NCBI GenBank assembly: GCA_009778785.1
Contig: WRFN01000009.1
Location: forward strand, 1-64,000
DNA: 64,000 bases
Direction of reading: 5' to 3'
From: Betaproteobacteria bacterium
GTDB taxonomy: Bacteria; Pseudomonadota; Gammaproteobacteria; Burkholderiales; Casimicrobiaceae
The position numbers and the translations under genes are program-made. Positions 51,781 through 63,427 of the stretch are shown here, one piece after another. Below the pieces are notes generated by a model. It was not told the origin of the DNA, made no database searches, and saw only the letters and a list, made by a program, of their open reading frames with translations. How positions within the stretch are numbered: the first letter of the stretch is position 1; every line of letters starts with the position of its first letter.

Positions 51781-52881
51781 TCACCCCCCGATATACGACA
51801 TCTCGATCTTTTCGGCGCGTGGGGTGTTCGCCGTTCGCCGTTCGGAGTAATTGTCGTCGCGGTTTTGCCATACAGTGGTGATGGCTCGGAGCAGTTCATC
51901 GTTAGTGGCGTCGTTGCGCAGTAGCGCGCGAATATCGTAACCGTGGCTGGCGAAGAGGCAGGTGAACAAGCGGCCATTGGTGGACAGCCGCATCCGCGTG
52001 CAATCGCGGCAAAACGCTTGAGTGACGGAGGCGATCACGCCGATTTCGCCGCTGCCGTCTTTGAAGCGCCAGCGCTCGGCCACTTCGCCCTGGTAGTTGG
52101 GGTCGATGGCTTCGAGCGGAAATTCGGCATCGATGGCGGCAACGATTTCGGCGGCGGAAACCACGTCGTCCATTCGCCAGCCGTTGGTGGCGCCGACATC
52201 CATGAATTCGATGAAGCGCAGGATGTGGCCGCTGCCTTTGAAGCGGCGGATCAGCGGCAGAATCGCGTTTTCGTTGATGCCGCGTTTGACGACGGTGTTG
52301 ATTTTGATCGGCGTCAAGCCGACGCGCGCGGCGGCGTCGATACCTTCAAGCACTCGGTCGAGCGGGAAATTGACATCATTGATCCGGCGAAAGGTGATGT
52401 CGTCCATCGCGTCGAGGCTGACGGTGATGCGTTGCAGTCCGGCATCGCGCAGGCTTTGCGCTTTTTTGGCGAGGATCGAGGCGTTGGTGGTCAGTGTCAA
52501 GTCGATGCCGTCAATCGTCGCCAGCATTTCGATCAGTCGTTCGATGTTTTTGCGCAGCAGCGGTTCGCCGCCGGTCAAGCGGATTTTGCGCACGCCCAGA
52601 TGAACGAACAGTTGCGCCAGCCGCGTGATTTCTTCGAAGCGCAACACTTCTTCGTGCGACAGGAAAGCGTGGTCGCGGCCAAACGCATTTTTCGGCATGC
52701 AGTAGGTGCAGCGAAAGTTGCAGCGGTCGGTCACGGAGATGCGCAGGTCGCGCAATGGGCGTTGGCGCGGGTCGAGAACGGGAGCCTCGGGTTGACCAAG
52801 GCGTGTGTTGCGCACGGTTTGCTGGAACTGTCGTTGCGCTAATTCGGCGGTGTCAAGCAAAGGAATCGTTCGCAAAGGCAT
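51781..52881 (-). CDS. moaA: GTP 3',8-cyclase (MoaA)
   Basis: MoaA is the radical-SAM enzyme that starts molybdenum-cofactor synthesis from GTP. The 366-residue protein has the radical-SAM cluster CNFRCTYC (Cys 54, 58, 61), GGEPLLR, and the C-terminal second cluster [18 protein letters not shown]. The end YIGG is typical of the family, where the terminal Gly-Gly is functional. The N-terminal 45 residues are longer than in E. coli MoaA. The gene lies 2 kb from moeA-mobA, not in one operon. Confidence 0.95.
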   Translation of the reverse strand: MPLRTIPLLDTAELAQRQFQQTVRNTRLGQPEAPVLDPRQRPLRDLRISVTDRCNFRCTYCMPKNAFGRDHAFLSHEEVLRFEEITRLAQLFVHLGVRKIRLTGGEPLLRKNIERLIEMLATIDGIDLTLTTNASILAKKAQSLRDAGLQRITVSLDAMDDITFRRINDVNFPLDRVLEGIDAAARVGLTPIKINTVVKRGINENAILPLIRRFKGSGHILRFIEFMDVGATNGWRMDDVVSAAEIVAAIDAEFPLEAIDPNYQGEVAERWRFKDGSGEIGVIASVTQAFCRDCTRMRLSTNGRLFTCLFASHGYDIRALLRNDATNDELLRAITTVWQNRDDNYSERRTANTPRAEKIEMSYIGG

Positions 52882-52970
52882 TGTTTTCGTCGTAATCTGT
52901 TCCTGAGATACTAAATTCTAGCAGAGCTTGGGATGCCTGATACCCTGATGATATTCAGGTGAATGTTTGC

Positions 52971-52989
52971 GGGCGGCAGAATGCCGCCC
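52971..52989. repeat. Palindromic dispersed repeat
   Basis: GGGCGGCA-GAA-TGCCGCCC, a perfect 8-bp stem, in the spacer between moaA and yhbY. It is related to the repeats at 48187 and 48231. It may end transcription or be a mobile palindromic repeat. Confidence 0.6.
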
Positions 52990-53041
52990 TTACGCTGATG
53001 CCAGATACCTGATTCCCGATATCTGACTACGGCTGGTAAAA

Positions 53042-53764
53042 TTACGCTTTGCCGCGACCGCCGAGCCGTCGCCGTGTATTTGGAATACTGCTTGGTACGC
53101 TGGTTGATTTACCGGTGAATTTGCCGGCCGGACGCGGCGCGGCGGCGCTGGTGCGAGAACTGCCACGACCGGTGCCGTAGGGACGGGTTTCAAACCCGCT
53201 CGCAGAGGCAGCGCCGGTGCGAGAGCCGCTGCGCCCCGCAGTGCGCCCCACCGAAGACGATGAGCGGCGGCGGGTAAAGGTTTCTTCGTCGGCGAAAAAT
53301 TCGTCGGTATCGCGTGGCCGTCTTCTGGATTGCCACGGCTCGGTCGATGCTTGCGTTTGTTGCCGCGCTTGTCGCGCCGACAGCGGTTTCACCGCCTGAC
53401 CATGACGGTTGATGGCGCCGGGGAGCGCTTTCTTCGCCGCGGCTTTCTTGGCGGGGCGCTTGGCCGGCGGTTTGGGCGCTGTTTTTTTCTTGGGCGGCGC
53501 TGGTCGCCAGAGGACGATCAGTTTGCCCAAGTGTTGCACCGGCGCGCAGGCCAGTTGTTCGCAGACGGCGAGTTGCAGCGCTTCGCGTTCGGCGCGGTCA
53601 TCGTTGAAGATGCGCACTTTGATGAGTTCGTGGGAAGTCAGGGCACGGTCGATTTCGCGCAACACGGCAGGGGTCAGCCCCTGCTGGCCGATCATGACGA
53701 CAGGGTCGAGCGTGTGCGCGGAAGCGCGCAGAGCGCGGCGTTCGGTGGGAGTCAGTGTCAACAT
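53042..53764 (-). CDS. yhbY: YhbY/CRS1-YhbY-domain RNA-binding protein with long basic tail
   Basis: Residues 1-95 form the CRM/YhbY domain (LTPTERRALRASAHTL, VVMIGQQGLTPAVLREIDRAL, HELIKVRI, LIVLWRP), which binds pre-50S ribosomal RNA. The usual protein is about 100 residues; here it is 240, extended by Lys/Pro/Ala-rich (KKTAPKPPAKRPAKKAAAKK) and Arg/Ser/Gly-rich sequence. Part of the tail (53180-53201) is a palindromic dispersed repeat like that at 63299, read in frame. Divergent from rlmE, the standard arrangement. Confidence 0.9.
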   Translation of the reverse strand: MLTLTPTERRALRASAHTLDPVVMIGQQGLTPAVLREIDRALTSHELIKVRIFNDDRAEREALQLAVCEQLACAPVQHLGKLIVLWRPAPPKKKTAPKPPAKRPAKKAAAKKALPGAINRHGQAVKPLSARQARQQTQASTEPWQSRRRPRDTDEFFADEETFTRRRSSSSVGRTAGRSGSRTGAASASGFETRPYGTGRGSSRTSAAAPRPAGKFTGKSTSVPSSIPNTRRRLGGRGKA

Positions 53765-53825
53765 GCGGCAAGTGTACCTGAAATAACGGAAAATGACGGT
53801 TAAAGATTTTGGAATGGGGTAATTG

Positions 53826-54482
53826 ATGTCGGTTCTCAATAAAAGCGGCAAGAAACATCGTTTCGGCAAGGCGTGGATGCACGAGCATGTGAACGATCCG
53901 TATGTGAAAGAGGCGCAGCGTCGCGGGTTTCGCTCGCGGGCGGCGTTCAAGCTGCTGGAATTGGTCGAGCGGGATCGGTTGTTGCGTCCCGGCATGACGG
54001 TGGTGGACTTGGGCTCGGCGCCCGGCAGTTGGTGCCAAGTGTTGCGCGAACGGTTGGGCGGGCAGGCGAAAATCATTGCCATCGACTTGCTGCCGATGGA
54101 CGGGATGAACGGGGTCGATTTCATTCAAGGTGATTTTTCGGCGGCGGAAGGCTTGCAGGCGGTGCGGGAGGCGTTGCAAGGTGCGCCGATAGACCTTGTT
54201 TTGTCGGACATGTCGCCCAATCTATCGGGGGTGGAAGCGGCGGATCAGGCGCGCAGCATCGGGCTGGCCGAGTTGGCGCTGGATTTTGCGGCGCACCATC
54301 TGCGTGCAGGCGGCGATTTTGCGACCAAGCTCTTTCAGGGCGCGGGCAGCGATGCCTTCCGGCAGCAGGCGGCGACGTATTTCGACAAGGTGTATGTGCG
54401 CAAGCCCAAGGCGTCGCGCGACCGCAGTCGGGAGATTTATGTTGTCGGGAAGGGGTTTAAGGAAACTTCCCGCTTATCCTGA
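53826..54482 (+). CDS. rlmE: 23S rRNA (uridine-2'-O)-methyltransferase RlmE (FtsJ)
   Basis: RlmE methylates U2552 of 23S rRNA. The 218-residue protein has SRAAFKLLEL with the catalytic Lys, SAM motif VVDLGSAPGSWCQ, SDMSPN with the catalytic Asp, KLFQG with Lys, and KPKASRDRSREIY with the last catalytic Glu. ATG 53826 follows GGGGT by 6 bases; TTG 53823 is less likely. First gene of the rlmE-ftsH block, the order typical of proteobacteria. Confidence 0.96.
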   Translation: MSVLNKSGKKHRFGKAWMHEHVNDPYVKEAQRRGFRSRAAFKLLELVERDRLLRPGMTVVDLGSAPGSWCQVLRERLGGQAKIIAIDLLPMDGMNGVDFIQGDFSAAEGLQAVREALQGAPIDLVLSDMSPNLSGVEAADQARSIGLAELALDFAAHHLRAGGDFATKLFQGAGSDAFRQQAATYFDKVYVRKPKASRDRSREIYVVGKGFKETSRLS

Positions 54483-54692
54483 GGCTGTCGAAGGGTGAGC
54501 GCGTATCAGGGCTTCGACAGGCTCCGCTCGAACGGTTGGGGAGGCATGAGAAGCGGGTTTTACCGGCAGTGACAGCGCTAAAACCGCGTTGGGGCTGGTT
54601 CAGAAACGCTGTCACCGTTACAATGACAGATTAAACCGAAGCAGGTTCGCAGCATGAAGCCGAAGGCGGCTTCATCAAGCAAGGAGTGAACA

Positions 54693-56588
54693 TTGGGTAA
54701 TTGGGCGAAAAATTTTGGTATCTGGCTGGTGATTCTGGCGGTCATTCTGATGGCGGTTCGGCAGATCGACAACCAGCAAGGCTCCAGCGAGCCGATCGCG
54801 TATTCCGATTTCAAGGATCAGGCGAAGAGCGGCAATGTCGCGTCGGCGGAGATCGACGGGCAAAAAATCAACTGGAAAGACAAGAGCGGTAACAAGCACG
54901 TCACTTACAGCGCCAACGATTTGTGGATGGTCGATGACCTGATCAAGAACGGCGTCAAAGTCGAAGCCAAAGAAGCGGGGCGCAACTGGCTTGTCGAAAT
55001 TTTGCTGACTTGGCTGATTCCGGTGCTGCTATTCGGCTTTCTCTGGTTCTTCGTGATGCGACAGATGCAGGGCGGCGGCAAGGGCGGCGCGTTCTCGTTC
55101 GGCAAGAGCCGCGCGCGCATGCTCGATGATTCGAACAATGCGGTGACCTTTGCCGATGTCGCCGGTTGCGACGAAGCCAAAGTCGAAGTACAAGAGTTGG
55201 TCGATTTCCTGAAAGACCCGTCGAAGTTCCAGAAACTCGGCGGTCGCATTCCGCGCGGCGTGCTGATGGTCGGCGCGCCCGGAACCGGTAAAACGCTGCT
55301 GGCGCGAGCGATTGCCGGCGAGGCGAAAGTGCCGTTCTTCCTGATTTCGGGTTCTGACTTCGTTGAAATGTTCGTCGGCGTCGGCGCGGCGCGTGTGCGC
55401 GACATGTTCGATCAGGCGAAGAAGAACGCGCCGTGCATCATTTTCATCGACGAAATCGACGCGGTGGGTCGTCAGCGCGGCGCCGGTCTCGGCGGCGGTA
55501 ACGACGAGCGCGAGCAAACGCTGAACCAGATGCTGGTCGAGATGGACGGCTTTGAAGCCAACGCGGGCGTGATCGTCATTGCGGCGACCAATCGTCCCGA
55601 CGTTCTCGATCCGGCGCTGCTGCGGCCGGGGCGTTTCGACCGGCAAGTGGTGGTGCCGTTGCCGGACATTCGCGGTCGCGAACAAATTTTGAAAGTTCAC
55701 ATGCGCAAGGTGCCGCTGGCCAATGATGTCAAGCCGGACATCATCGCGCGTGGCACGCCCGGTTTTTCCGGCGCCGATCTCGCCAATCTGGTGAATGAAG
55801 CGGCGCTGTTTGCGGCGCGCGCCAACAAGCGGTTGGTCGATATGGCGGATTTCGAGAGCGCCAAGGAAAAGATTTTCATGGGGCCGGAACGGCGCTCGAT
55901 GATTCTCACCGAAGATGAAAAACGCGCGACGGCGTACCACGAATCGGGGCACACGGTGGTGGCGCGCTTGCTGCCGGGAACCGATCCGGTGCACAAGGTC
56001 ACCATCGTGCCGCGCGGGCGCGCGTTGGGTCTGACCTTGCAGTTGCCGGAGCGCGACCGCATCAGTTTGTACAAAGACCAAATGCTCAACGAAATCGCCA
56101 TTCTGTTTGGCGGCCGCGTCGCGGAGGAATTGTTTGTTCACCGGATTTCCACCGGCGCGTCGAATGATTTTGAACGCGCCACCAACATGGCGCGCGACAT
56201 GGTCACGCGCTACGGCATGTCCGAAAAAATGGGAACGATGGTTTACGGCGAGAACGAGGGCGAAGTGTTCCTCGGCCGCTCGGTGACGACGCACAAGAAT
56301 GTTTCGGAAGCCACGATGCAACTGGTCGATGCCGAAATTCGTCGCATCATCGACGAGCAATACGGCTTGGCGCGTCGCCTGCTGGAAGAAAACAGCGACA
56401 GAGTCGAAGCGATGACGGCGGCGCTGATGGAGTTTGAAACGCTGGACGCTGACCAGATCGCTGACATCATGGCGGGGAAATCGGCACGTCCGCCGAAAGC
56501 GAGCGGCAGCAGCGATGCTTCCAGTTCGTCGGGCGGCGGGGCGGCGGTTAAGAACCCCGACGCAACGCCATCGGCCAACCCCGCGTGA
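54693..56588 (+). CDS. ftsH: ATP-dependent zinc metalloprotease FtsH
   Basis: FtsH degrades membrane and short-lived cytoplasmic proteins (sigma-32, LpxC). The 631-residue protein starts at TTG, with AAGGAG 6 bases upstream, as [15 protein letters not shown]. It has two membrane helices (about 9-24 and 100-118), AAA Walker A GAPGTGKT (about 194), Walker [11 protein letters not shown], arginine-finger [14 protein letters not shown], and zinc motif HESGH (about 416). A Ser/Gly-rich end follows. A rho-independent terminator lies 26 bases after the stop. Confidence 0.97.
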   Translation: MGNWAKNFGIWLVILAVILMAVRQIDNQQGSSEPIAYSDFKDQAKSGNVASAEIDGQKINWKDKSGNKHVTYSANDLWMVDDLIKNGVKVEAKEAGRNWLVEILLTWLIPVLLFGFLWFFVMRQMQGGGKGGAFSFGKSRARMLDDSNNAVTFADVAGCDEAKVEVQELVDFLKDPSKFQKLGGRIPRGVLMVGAPGTGKTLLARAIAGEAKVPFFLISGSDFVEMFVGVGAARVRDMFDQAKKNAPCIIFIDEIDAVGRQRGAGLGGGNDEREQTLNQMLVEMDGFEANAGVIVIAATNRPDVLDPALLRPGRFDRQVVVPLPDIRGREQILKVHMRKVPLANDVKPDIIARGTPGFSGADLANLVNEAALFAARANKRLVDMADFESAKEKIFMGPERRSMILTEDEKRATAYHESGHTVVARLLPGTDPVHKVTIVPRGRALGLTLQLPERDRISLYKDQMLNEIAILFGGRVAEELFVHRISTGASNDFERATNMARDMVTRYGMSEKMGTMVYGENEGEVFLGRSVTTHKNVSEATMQLVDAEIRRIIDEQYGLARRLLEENSDRVEAMTAALMEFETLDADQIADIMAGKSARPPKASGSSDASSSSGGGAAVKNPDATPSANPA

Positions 56589-56613
56589 GAACGCGCGCGC
56601 CGATGCAAGAATG

Positions 56614-56637
56614 AGAGGGCGCGTGGCGCCCTCTTTT
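56614..56637 (+). terminator. Rho-independent terminator after ftsH
   Basis: AGAGGGCGC - GTG - GCGCCCTCT, a 9-bp perfect stem with a 3-base loop followed by a short T run (TTT at 56635-56637). It separates ftsH from folP, so folP may have its own promoter or rely on read-through. Confidence 0.85.
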
Positions 56638-56696
56638 GTTTGGAAGTATTCCTCTCCTGAGAGGGGGTGGCCTTCGCGGGAATGATGGAAACGATG

Positions 56697-57572
56697 ATGA
56701 CCCAAGAGCCGAAGATGAATGAAAAAATCGCCACACTGACGCTGGGCGCTCATCACTGGCGGTTCGATCGCCCTTATGTAATGGGCGTCGTCAACGTAAC
56801 GCCGGATTCATTCTCCGGTGACGGTGTATTGGAGGGTTTTGAATCACCGCTGAAAAAAGCGCTGACGATGATAGACGACGGCGCTGATATGATCGATGTC
56901 GGCGGCGAGTCGTCGCGCCCCAACGCGTTGCCGGTTGCCGACGACGAAGAATTGCGGCGGGTGTTGCCGTTGATCGAAGCGCTGGCGGCGCGCGGCGTGA
57001 CGGTGTCGGTCGATACCGTGAAGCCGGCGGTGATGAAAGCGGCGATTGATGTCGGCGCGGTGATGATCAACGACATTCAGGCTTTGCAGTCGCCGGAAGC
57101 GCTGGCCATTGTGGCGCGCAGCAACGTCGCGGTGTGTTTGATGCACATGCAGGGAACGCCGCGCGCGATGCAGGACGCGCCGGTTTACGGCGACGCGGTG
57201 GCCGAAGTGAAAGCGTTTTTATCGGCGCGCGCGATCGCACTGCGAGAAGCGGGTGTGGCGCGCGAGCGGATCGTGCTCGATCCGGGGTTTGGCTTTGGCA
57301 AAACTGTGGCTCATAATCTCGCTTTGATGCGAGGATTACCGGAGTTGGCGGCGCTGGGGTATCCGTTGTTGGCGGGCTGGTCGCGCAAGTCAACGCTGGG
57401 ACATCTGACCGGTCGCGCGGTCGATGATCGTTTGGCGGCGAGTCTCGCGGCAAGTTTGGCGGCGGTGGCGCAGGGAGCAAACATTGTTCGGGTACATGAT
57501 GTGCGTGAGACAGTGGATGCGTTACGGGTGTGGAACGCCATGATGACGAAGAAAGATCAGGATAAGCGATGA
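56697..57572 (+). CDS. folP: Dihydropteroate synthase
   Basis: FolP joins para-aminobenzoate to dihydropterin pyrophosphate; it is the sulfonamide target. The product (291 residues from this start) has [54 protein letters not shown]-like LDPGFGFGK and GWSRKS. The start is ambiguous: GTG 56667 and ATG 56682, 56685, 56694, 56697 and 56715 are in frame. 56697 has GGAA 6 bases upstream and gives the usual length. Its stop overlaps glmM (ATGA). Confidence 0.93.
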   Translation: MTQEPKMNEKIATLTLGAHHWRFDRPYVMGVVNVTPDSFSGDGVLEGFESPLKKALTMIDDGADMIDVGGESSRPNALPVADDEELRRVLPLIEALAARGVTVSVDTVKPAVMKAAIDVGAVMINDIQALQSPEALAIVARSNVAVCLMHMQGTPRAMQDAPVYGDAVAEVKAFLSARAIALREAGVARERIVLDPGFGFGKTVAHNLALMRGLPELAALGYPLLAGWSRKSTLGHLTGRAVDDRLAASLAASLAAVAQGANIVRVHDVRETVDALRVWNAMMTKKDQDKR

Positions 57573-58939
57573 CGAAACGGCGGTATTTTGGAACGGATGG
57601 CATTCGTGGACGTGTCGGCGCAACGCCGATCACGCCGGATTTCGCGCTGAAACTCGGCTGGGCGGCGGGGCGGGTGCTGGCGCGCGCGGTGGATTCGCGC
57701 GGCGATCACGCCGGTGTCTTGATTGGCAAGGACACGCGTTCCTCCGGCTACTTGCTGGAGGCGGCGCTCGAAGCGGGCTTGTCGGCGGCGGGCGTCGATG
57801 TGTATTTGACTGGACCGTTGCCGACGCCGGCGGTGGCGTATCTGACGCGGGCGCTGCGTCGCTCGGCAGGCATCGTGATCAGCGCGTCGCACAATCCGTA
57901 TCCCGATAACGGCATCAAATTTTTTTCCGCCACCGGCACCAAGCTGCCCGATGCGGTGGAAGCGGCCATCGAAGACGAACTCGAGCAACCCTTGCGTTGT
58001 GTCGAAGCCGACGCGCTCGGCAAAGCCTGGCGCGTCAACGATGCGGCGGGGCGCTACATCGAATTTTGCAAGAGCACGTTTCCCAACGAGTTGGATTTGA
58101 AAGGCTGGCGCATCGTTATCGATTGCGCGCACGGCGCCGCGTATCATGTGGCGCCGCCGGTGTTGCACGAGTTGGGCGCCGAAGTGATTGCCGTTGCCGC
58201 CGAACCGAACGGTTTGAACATCAACGATGGTGTCGGCGCGGTGCACACGGCGTTTTTGTCCGAGCAAGTGCGGACGCATCAGGCGCATATCGGGCTGGCG
58301 CTCGACGGCGACGGCGATCGCTTGATGATGGCCGACGCCAACGGTCGCGTTTACGACGGTGATGTGTTGCTCTACATCATCGCGCGCGATTATCAGCGGC
58401 GCGGTGTGGCGATGCCGGGCGTGGTTGGAACGCTGATGAGCAATCTCGGTTTCGAGCAAGCGTTGTCGCGGCGCGGCGTGGCGCTGGAGCGCGCCGCCGT
58501 CGGCGACCGTTATGTGATGGAACGCTTGCTGCAAAAAGGCTGGTTGCTCGGCGGTGAAAATTCGGGGCATCTGATTTGTCTGGACAAGCACAGCACCGGC
58601 GACGGCATCGTCGCGGCGCTGGCGGTGTTGCGCGCGTTGATCGAGCAACGCGCGTCGCTGGCAGAAGCGGCGCGCGAAGTGACGCTGTATCCGCAAAGTT
58701 TGATCAACGTGCCGCTGAAAGCGGGCTGGCGTTGGCAGGATAGCGCCGCGTTGCGCGCCGAAGAAGAAGCGATGAAGGGAGCGTTGGGGCAACGCGGCCG
58801 TTTGTTGTTGCGCGCTTCGGGCACTGAGCCGTTGTTGAGAGTGATGGTCGAAGCCGAAGACGAAACGCTGGCGCGCACCTCGGCGACGCATCTTGCCGAA
58901 GTGATCGGGCATGCCATGCAAAAAGAAACTGCTTCCTGA
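57569..58939 (+). CDS. glmM: Phosphoglucosamine mutase
   Basis: GlmM turns glucosamine-6-phosphate into glucosamine-1-phosphate on the route to UDP-GlcNAc for peptidoglycan and LPS. The 456-residue enzyme has YFGTDGIRG, the active phosphoserine in [12 protein letters not shown] (Ser 107), the magnesium loop DGDGDR, GGENSGH, and [12 protein letters not shown]. It is translated together with folP, the common arrangement in proteobacteria. Confidence 0.96.
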   Translation: MTKRRYFGTDGIRGRVGATPITPDFALKLGWAAGRVLARAVDSRGDHAGVLIGKDTRSSGYLLEAALEAGLSAAGVDVYLTGPLPTPAVAYLTRALRRSAGIVISASHNPYPDNGIKFFSATGTKLPDAVEAAIEDELEQPLRCVEADALGKAWRVNDAAGRYIEFCKSTFPNELDLKGWRIVIDCAHGAAYHVAPPVLHELGAEVIAVAAEPNGLNINDGVGAVHTAFLSEQVRTHQAHIGLALDGDGDRLMMADANGRVYDGDVLLYIIARDYQRRGVAMPGVVGTLMSNLGFEQALSRRGVALERAAVGDRYVMERLLQKGWLLGGENSGHLICLDKHSTGDGIVAALAVLRALIEQRASLAEAAREVTLYPQSLINVPLKAGWRWQDSAALRAEEEAMKGALGQRGRLLLRASGTEPLLRVMVEAEDETLARTSATHLAEVIGHAMQKETAS

Positions 58940-58952
58940 AAACAGGACGCCG

Positions 58953-61211
58953 ATGATGAGCACAAGCACTTCTGAAAAAACGCCGGACACCGAAGACAAA
59001 CGCTTTTCGCAATGGCTCGAGCGCGTGCGCGGCGCTTACAGCGAAGCGGAAGTGACGTTGCTGGTGAAGGCTTACGATGAAATGCGGCAAAGCGTCGGCG
59101 AAGGCACTACCGAGGCGGGCGAGCCTTGGGCAGCGCACGCGCTGGGAATCGCGGGCGCGCTTGCCGAGCTTCATCTCGATGCGACGACATTGCTGGCGGC
59201 GCTGCTGTTGCCGTTGGCGCATCAACAACCGGGGTGGAACGACGAAAAAAATCAGGAAGACATCGTTCAGCGTTATGGCGGCGATGTGATCACGCTGATC
59301 GGCGGCACTTTGCGCATGCAGGAAATTCACATGACGCCGCAGGGCGCCGATGCCGCCGAGCGCAACGAGCAAGCGGAAAATCTGCGCAAGATGTTGCTGG
59401 CGATGGTTGAAGACATTCGGATCGTGTTGATCAAACTGGCCGAGCGCTTGCAGATGATGCGGTGGCTGGTTTCGCACGGCGACGAAATCTTGCGGCAAAA
59501 AACGGCGCGGGAGGTGGCGGATTTGTTTGCACCGCTCGCCAACCGGCTGGGGGTTTGGCAAGTCAAGTGGGAACTGGAAGATTTGTCGCTGCGCATTCGG
59601 GAGCCGAACGAGTATCGGCGGATTGCCAAGTTGCTCGACGAGCGACAAGTGGATCGCCAGCGCTATATCGAAAACGTGATTGCTACACTGAAAAAGGAAT
59701 TGGCGGCGGCCAACATCAAGGCCGACATCACCGGCCGCCCCAAACACATTTACAGCATCTGGAACAAGATGCGGCGCAAGCAGGCGGAGATCGACGCGCT
59801 TTACGACATTCGCGCCGTGCGTATTCTGGTGGACGACGTGAAAGAATGTTATACGGTGTTGGGGCTGGTTCACCATTTATGGACGCCGCTGCCGCGCGAG
59901 TTCGACGACTACATCGCCAAGCCGAAGGCCAACAATTACCGTTCCTTGCACACGGCGGTGATCGGGCCAGAAAACAAATCCGTCGAGGTGCAGATTCGCA
60001 CTCGCGAGATGCACCAACATTCCGAATACGGGGTGGCGGCGCACTGGCGCTACAAGGAAAAAAGCTACGGACAGACAGCCAAAGCCGAAGCCGGTTTCGA
60101 GGAAAAAATCGCCTGGTTGCGGCAAATTCTCGAATGGAAAGATTCGGTGTCCGACGAAGGCGAACTGTTGTCGGCGTTCAAGAGCAGTTTGTTCACCGAC
60201 ATCATCTACGTGCTGACGCCGCAGGGCAAAGTGGTTGATCTGCCGAGCGGCTCGACGCCGATCGACTTTGCTTATGCGTTGCATACCAATCTGGGACATC
60301 GTTGTCGCGGCGCTAAAGTGAACGGGCAAATGGTGCCGCTCAATTATGTGTTGAAGAACGGGCAGCGCGTCGAGATCGTCACAGTCAAACAAGGCGCGCC
60401 GTCGCGCGATTGGCTGAACAGCGAATTGCGCTACGTCGCCAGCAACCGCGCCCGCGCCAAGATACGGCAGTGGTTCAAACAACAGCAGATCGAAGAGACT
60501 GTCGCGCAAGGTCGCGCGATGGTCGAAAAAGAATTGGCGCGCGCCGGCGCTTCACTCATCAATCTGGAAACGCTGGCGAGTCAGGGCGGCTTTGCCGGCG
60601 CTAACGAACTGTTTGTCAGCGTGGCGCGCGAAGAAATCAACCATCGTCAGTTGCAACAAATGATTCTGGCGGTGGCGAAACCCGGCACGGCGTTGCCGGA
60701 GGCGTCTGCCAGCGATGATGTGATCGAAACCAAAACGCCGTTGTCGGAACGACACAAAGCCGCGAAGAGCGGCGGCGTGCTGGTGGTCGGCGTGGATCGG
60801 TTGATGACCAATCTGGCGCGCTGCTGCAAACCGGCGCCGCCCGATCCCATCGTAGGCTTTGTGACGCGCGAGAAAGGCGTTACTGTGCATCGCAGCACTT
60901 GCGAAAACATCAAACGCATCGAGGCGACCAAGCCGGAACGACTGGTCGAAGCGAATTGGGGCGATACGGCGGAGAGCGTGTTCGCCGTCGATATCGTGGT
61001 TGACGCCAACGACCGCCCCGGCTTGTTGCGCGATCTTTCGGAAGTGTTCTCGCGGGAAAAGGCGAGACTGGTGTCGGTCAACATGCAGAGTCATCAACAC
61101 CAGACGCGCTTTCATTTTACCGCCGAAGTCAAAGGGCTGCCGCATTTGCAAACGACCTTGAAAGCCGTGCGCGAGATCACCGGCGTCGTCGATGTGGCGA
61201 GGCAGCGCTAG
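58953..61211 (+). CDS. relA: (p)ppGpp synthetase RelA
   Basis: RelA makes (p)ppGpp on stalled ribosomes during amino-acid starvation. The 752-residue protein has a degenerate hydrolase domain without the HD pair ([15 protein letters not shown]), the synthetase domain with [13 protein letters not shown] and the acidic EFDD motif of monofunctional RelA (about 316), a TGS domain ([20 protein letters not shown]), and an ACT domain. AGGA precedes ATG 58953, 13 bases after glmM. Called RelA rather than SpoT on the missing HD and the EXDD motif. Confidence 0.93.
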   Translation: MMSTSTSEKTPDTEDKRFSQWLERVRGAYSEAEVTLLVKAYDEMRQSVGEGTTEAGEPWAAHALGIAGALAELHLDATTLLAALLLPLAHQQPGWNDEKNQEDIVQRYGGDVITLIGGTLRMQEIHMTPQGADAAERNEQAENLRKMLLAMVEDIRIVLIKLAERLQMMRWLVSHGDEILRQKTAREVADLFAPLANRLGVWQVKWELEDLSLRIREPNEYRRIAKLLDERQVDRQRYIENVIATLKKELAAANIKADITGRPKHIYSIWNKMRRKQAEIDALYDIRAVRILVDDVKECYTVLGLVHHLWTPLPREFDDYIAKPKANNYRSLHTAVIGPENKSVEVQIRTREMHQHSEYGVAAHWRYKEKSYGQTAKAEAGFEEKIAWLRQILEWKDSVSDEGELLSAFKSSLFTDIIYVLTPQGKVVDLPSGSTPIDFAYALHTNLGHRCRGAKVNGQMVPLNYVLKNGQRVEIVTVKQGAPSRDWLNSELRYVASNRARAKIRQWFKQQQIEETVAQGRAMVEKELARAGASLINLETLASQGGFAGANELFVSVAREEINHRQLQQMILAVAKPGTALPEASASDDVIETKTPLSERHKAAKSGGVLVVGVDRLMTNLARCCKPAPPDPIVGFVTREKGVTVHRSTCENIKRIEATKPERLVEANWGDTAESVFAVDIVVDANDRPGLLRDLSEVFSREKARLVSVNMQSHQHQTRFHFTAEVKGLPHLQTTLKAVREITGVVDVARQR

Positions 61212-61225
61212 AGTTAGCTTGCGCG

Positions 61226-63280
61226 ATGAAGGTAACTTTCCCCGGTAGCCCTTATGAGCTGCATCAAAATTTTGAATTGGCCGGCGACCAACCCGAAGCG
61301 GTGGACAAGCTGGTGGAGGGATTGAGCGACGGGTTGTCGTTTCAAACCTTGCTGGGCGTGACCGGTTCCGGCAAGACTTACACGATGGCCAACGTTATCG
61401 CGCGTACCGGCCGACCGGCGATGGTGATGGCGCCGAACAAAACGCTGGCGGCGCAACTGTATTCGGAGTTTCGCGAATTTTTCCCGAACAACGCCGTTGA
61501 GTATTTCGTGTCGTACTACGATTACTATCAGCCGGAAGCTTATGTGCCGGCGCGCGATTTGTTCATCGAAAAAGATTCGTCGATCAATGAACACATCGAA
61601 CAGATGCGCTTGTCGGCGACCAAGGCGATTCTGGAGCGTCCCGATTGCATCATTGTGGCAACGGTGTCAGGCATTTACGGGATCGGCGATCCTTCCGAAT
61701 ACCACGCGATGATTCTGCATGTGCGTTTGGGCGATAAAATCAAGCAGCGCGACATCATTCGGCGCTTGACCGAAATGCAGTATCAGCGCGCCGAACTGGA
61801 TTTCAAGCGCGGCACGTTTCGTGTGCGCGGCGATGTGATCGACGTTTTTCCCGCCGAGCACGCCGAGAGCGCGTTGCGCATCAGTTTGTTCGACGATGAA
61901 ATCGAAACGCTGCAACTGTTTGATCCGCTGTCAGGGCATGTTCGCCAGAAGATCGCGCGCTTCACGGTTTTCCCGTCGTCGCATTATGTCACTGGCCGCG
62001 AGAAGACGCTGGCGGCGGTGGAGGCCATCAAGGAAGAATTGACGCAACGCCGCGAGGAGTTTTTGGCGGAGAATAAGTTGGTCGAAGCGCAGCGCATCGA
62101 ACAGCGTACCCGTTTCGATCTGGAGATGATGGTTGAAATCGGTTTTTGCAAGGGCATCGAAAACTATTCGCGCCACTTGACCGGCCGCGCGCCCGGCCAG
62201 CCGCCGCCGACTTTGATGGATTATCTGCCGAAGAACGCGCTAATGTTCATCGACGAGAGCCATGTGACGGTGCCGCAAACGGGCGGGATGTACAAGGGCG
62301 ATCGTTCGCGCAAGGAAAATCTGGTGAATTACGGTTTTCGTTTGCCGTCGGCGCTGGACAACCGGCCGTTGCGTTTCGATGAATTCGAGAAGTTGTTGCC
62401 GCAGACGATTTTTGTTTCGGCGACGCCTGCCGAGTACGAAGGAAAACATGCGGGGCAGGTGGTTGAGCAAGTGGTGCGGCCGACCGGGCTGGTTGATCCT
62501 GAAGTGGAAGTGCGTCCGGCGCAGACGCAAGTCGATGATCTTTTGAGCGAGATTTCAAAGCGCGTTGCTCAAAAGGAGCGGGTGTTGGCGACGACGCTGA
62601 CCAAGCGGATGGCCGAGGATTTGACCGAGTATCTGGCCGAACACGGGGTTCGCGTGCGCTATCTGCACTCGGATATCGACACGGTGGAGCGCGTCGAAAT
62701 CATCCGCGATTTGCGCTTGGGTGAGTTCGATGTGTTGGTCGGCATCAATTTGTTGCGTGAAGGGCTCGATATTCCCGAAGTTTCTTTGGTGGCGATTCTC
62801 GACGCTGACAAGGAAGGTTTTTTGCGTTCGACGCGCTCGCTGATTCAAACCATCGGCCGTGCCGCGCGTCACATTCACGGAACGGCGATTCTTTACGCCG
62901 ACCAGATGACCGATTCGATGCGAGCGGCGCTCGACGAAACCGAACGGCGACGGCACAAGCAGATTCTTTACAACGAAGCGCGAGGCATCACGCCGCGCGG
63001 CGTGACCAAGCGCGTGACGGACATCATCGACGGCGTTTATGAATCCGAGAAAGAAGTGAAAGGATTCAAAGCCGCCGAGAAGCGGGGACGCTATCAGGTG
63101 AAGGGCGGCAAAAAAGGCGGCGGCCATGTGAGCGAGGAAGCGCTGGAGAAAGAATGGAAGGCGCTGGAAAAAGCCATGTTCGAGGCGGCGCGCAATCTGG
63201 AGTTTGAACGGGCGGCGGAATTGCGTGACCGGCTGCATGAGGTTCAGCGGGTGCTGGTAGGGGTGGCGCCGGAGGAGTGA
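61226..63280 (+). CDS. uvrB: Excinuclease ABC subunit B
   Basis: UvrB is the damage-verifying helicase of nucleotide excision repair. The 684-residue protein has Walker A GVTGSGKT (44-51), the DNA-inserting beta-hairpin [29 protein letters not shown], a conserved QTIGRAARH, and the C-terminal UVR domain (about 640-680) that binds UvrA and UvrC. All parts are intact. It starts 14 bases after relA and may be read with it. Confidence 0.97.
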   Translation: MKVTFPGSPYELHQNFELAGDQPEAVDKLVEGLSDGLSFQTLLGVTGSGKTYTMANVIARTGRPAMVMAPNKTLAAQLYSEFREFFPNNAVEYFVSYYDYYQPEAYVPARDLFIEKDSSINEHIEQMRLSATKAILERPDCIIVATVSGIYGIGDPSEYHAMILHVRLGDKIKQRDIIRRLTEMQYQRAELDFKRGTFRVRGDVIDVFPAEHAESALRISLFDDEIETLQLFDPLSGHVRQKIARFTVFPSSHYVTGREKTLAAVEAIKEELTQRREEFLAENKLVEAQRIEQRTRFDLEMMVEIGFCKGIENYSRHLTGRAPGQPPPTLMDYLPKNALMFIDESHVTVPQTGGMYKGDRSRKENLVNYGFRLPSALDNRPLRFDEFEKLLPQTIFVSATPAEYEGKHAGQVVEQVVRPTGLVDPEVEVRPAQTQVDDLLSEISKRVAQKERVLATTLTKRMAEDLTEYLAEHGVRVRYLHSDIDTVERVEIIRDLRLGEFDVLVGINLLREGLDIPEVSLVAILDADKEGFLRSTRSLIQTIGRAARHIHGTAILYADQMTDSMRAALDETERRRHKQILYNEARGITPRGVTKRVTDIIDGVYESEKEVKGFKAAEKRGRYQVKGGKKGGGHVSEEALEKEWKALEKAMFEAARNLEFERAAELRDRLHEVQRVLVGVAPEE

Positions 63281-63298
63281 TGGCTTAGATCGTTGTAG

Positions 63299-63319
63299 GA
63301 GCGGGTTTGAAACCCGCTC
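63299..63319. repeat. Palindromic repeat after uvrB
   Basis: GAGCGGGTTT-G-AAACCCGCTC, a 10-bp perfect stem, in the context GTAGGAGCGGG...GGCAGCG. A related copy lies inside the yhbY tail at 53180-53201. A dispersed repeat; termination is possible, but no T run follows. Confidence 0.65.
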
Positions 63320-63427
63320 TTGCGGCAGCGAGATTGTTAAATCTTGTATCAAATCACACTAACCACTCCCGAATGCGCTAAACTGTTCTCGATGCCGTTT
63401 CGGCTCTTCCATTTCAGGACGCAAATC

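Noticed and set aside
54483-54560. Inverted sequence around GGCTTCGACAGGCTCC after rlmE as a terminator
   Set aside because: Looks like a widespread dispersed repeat of the CTTCGACAGGCTC type and has no T run.
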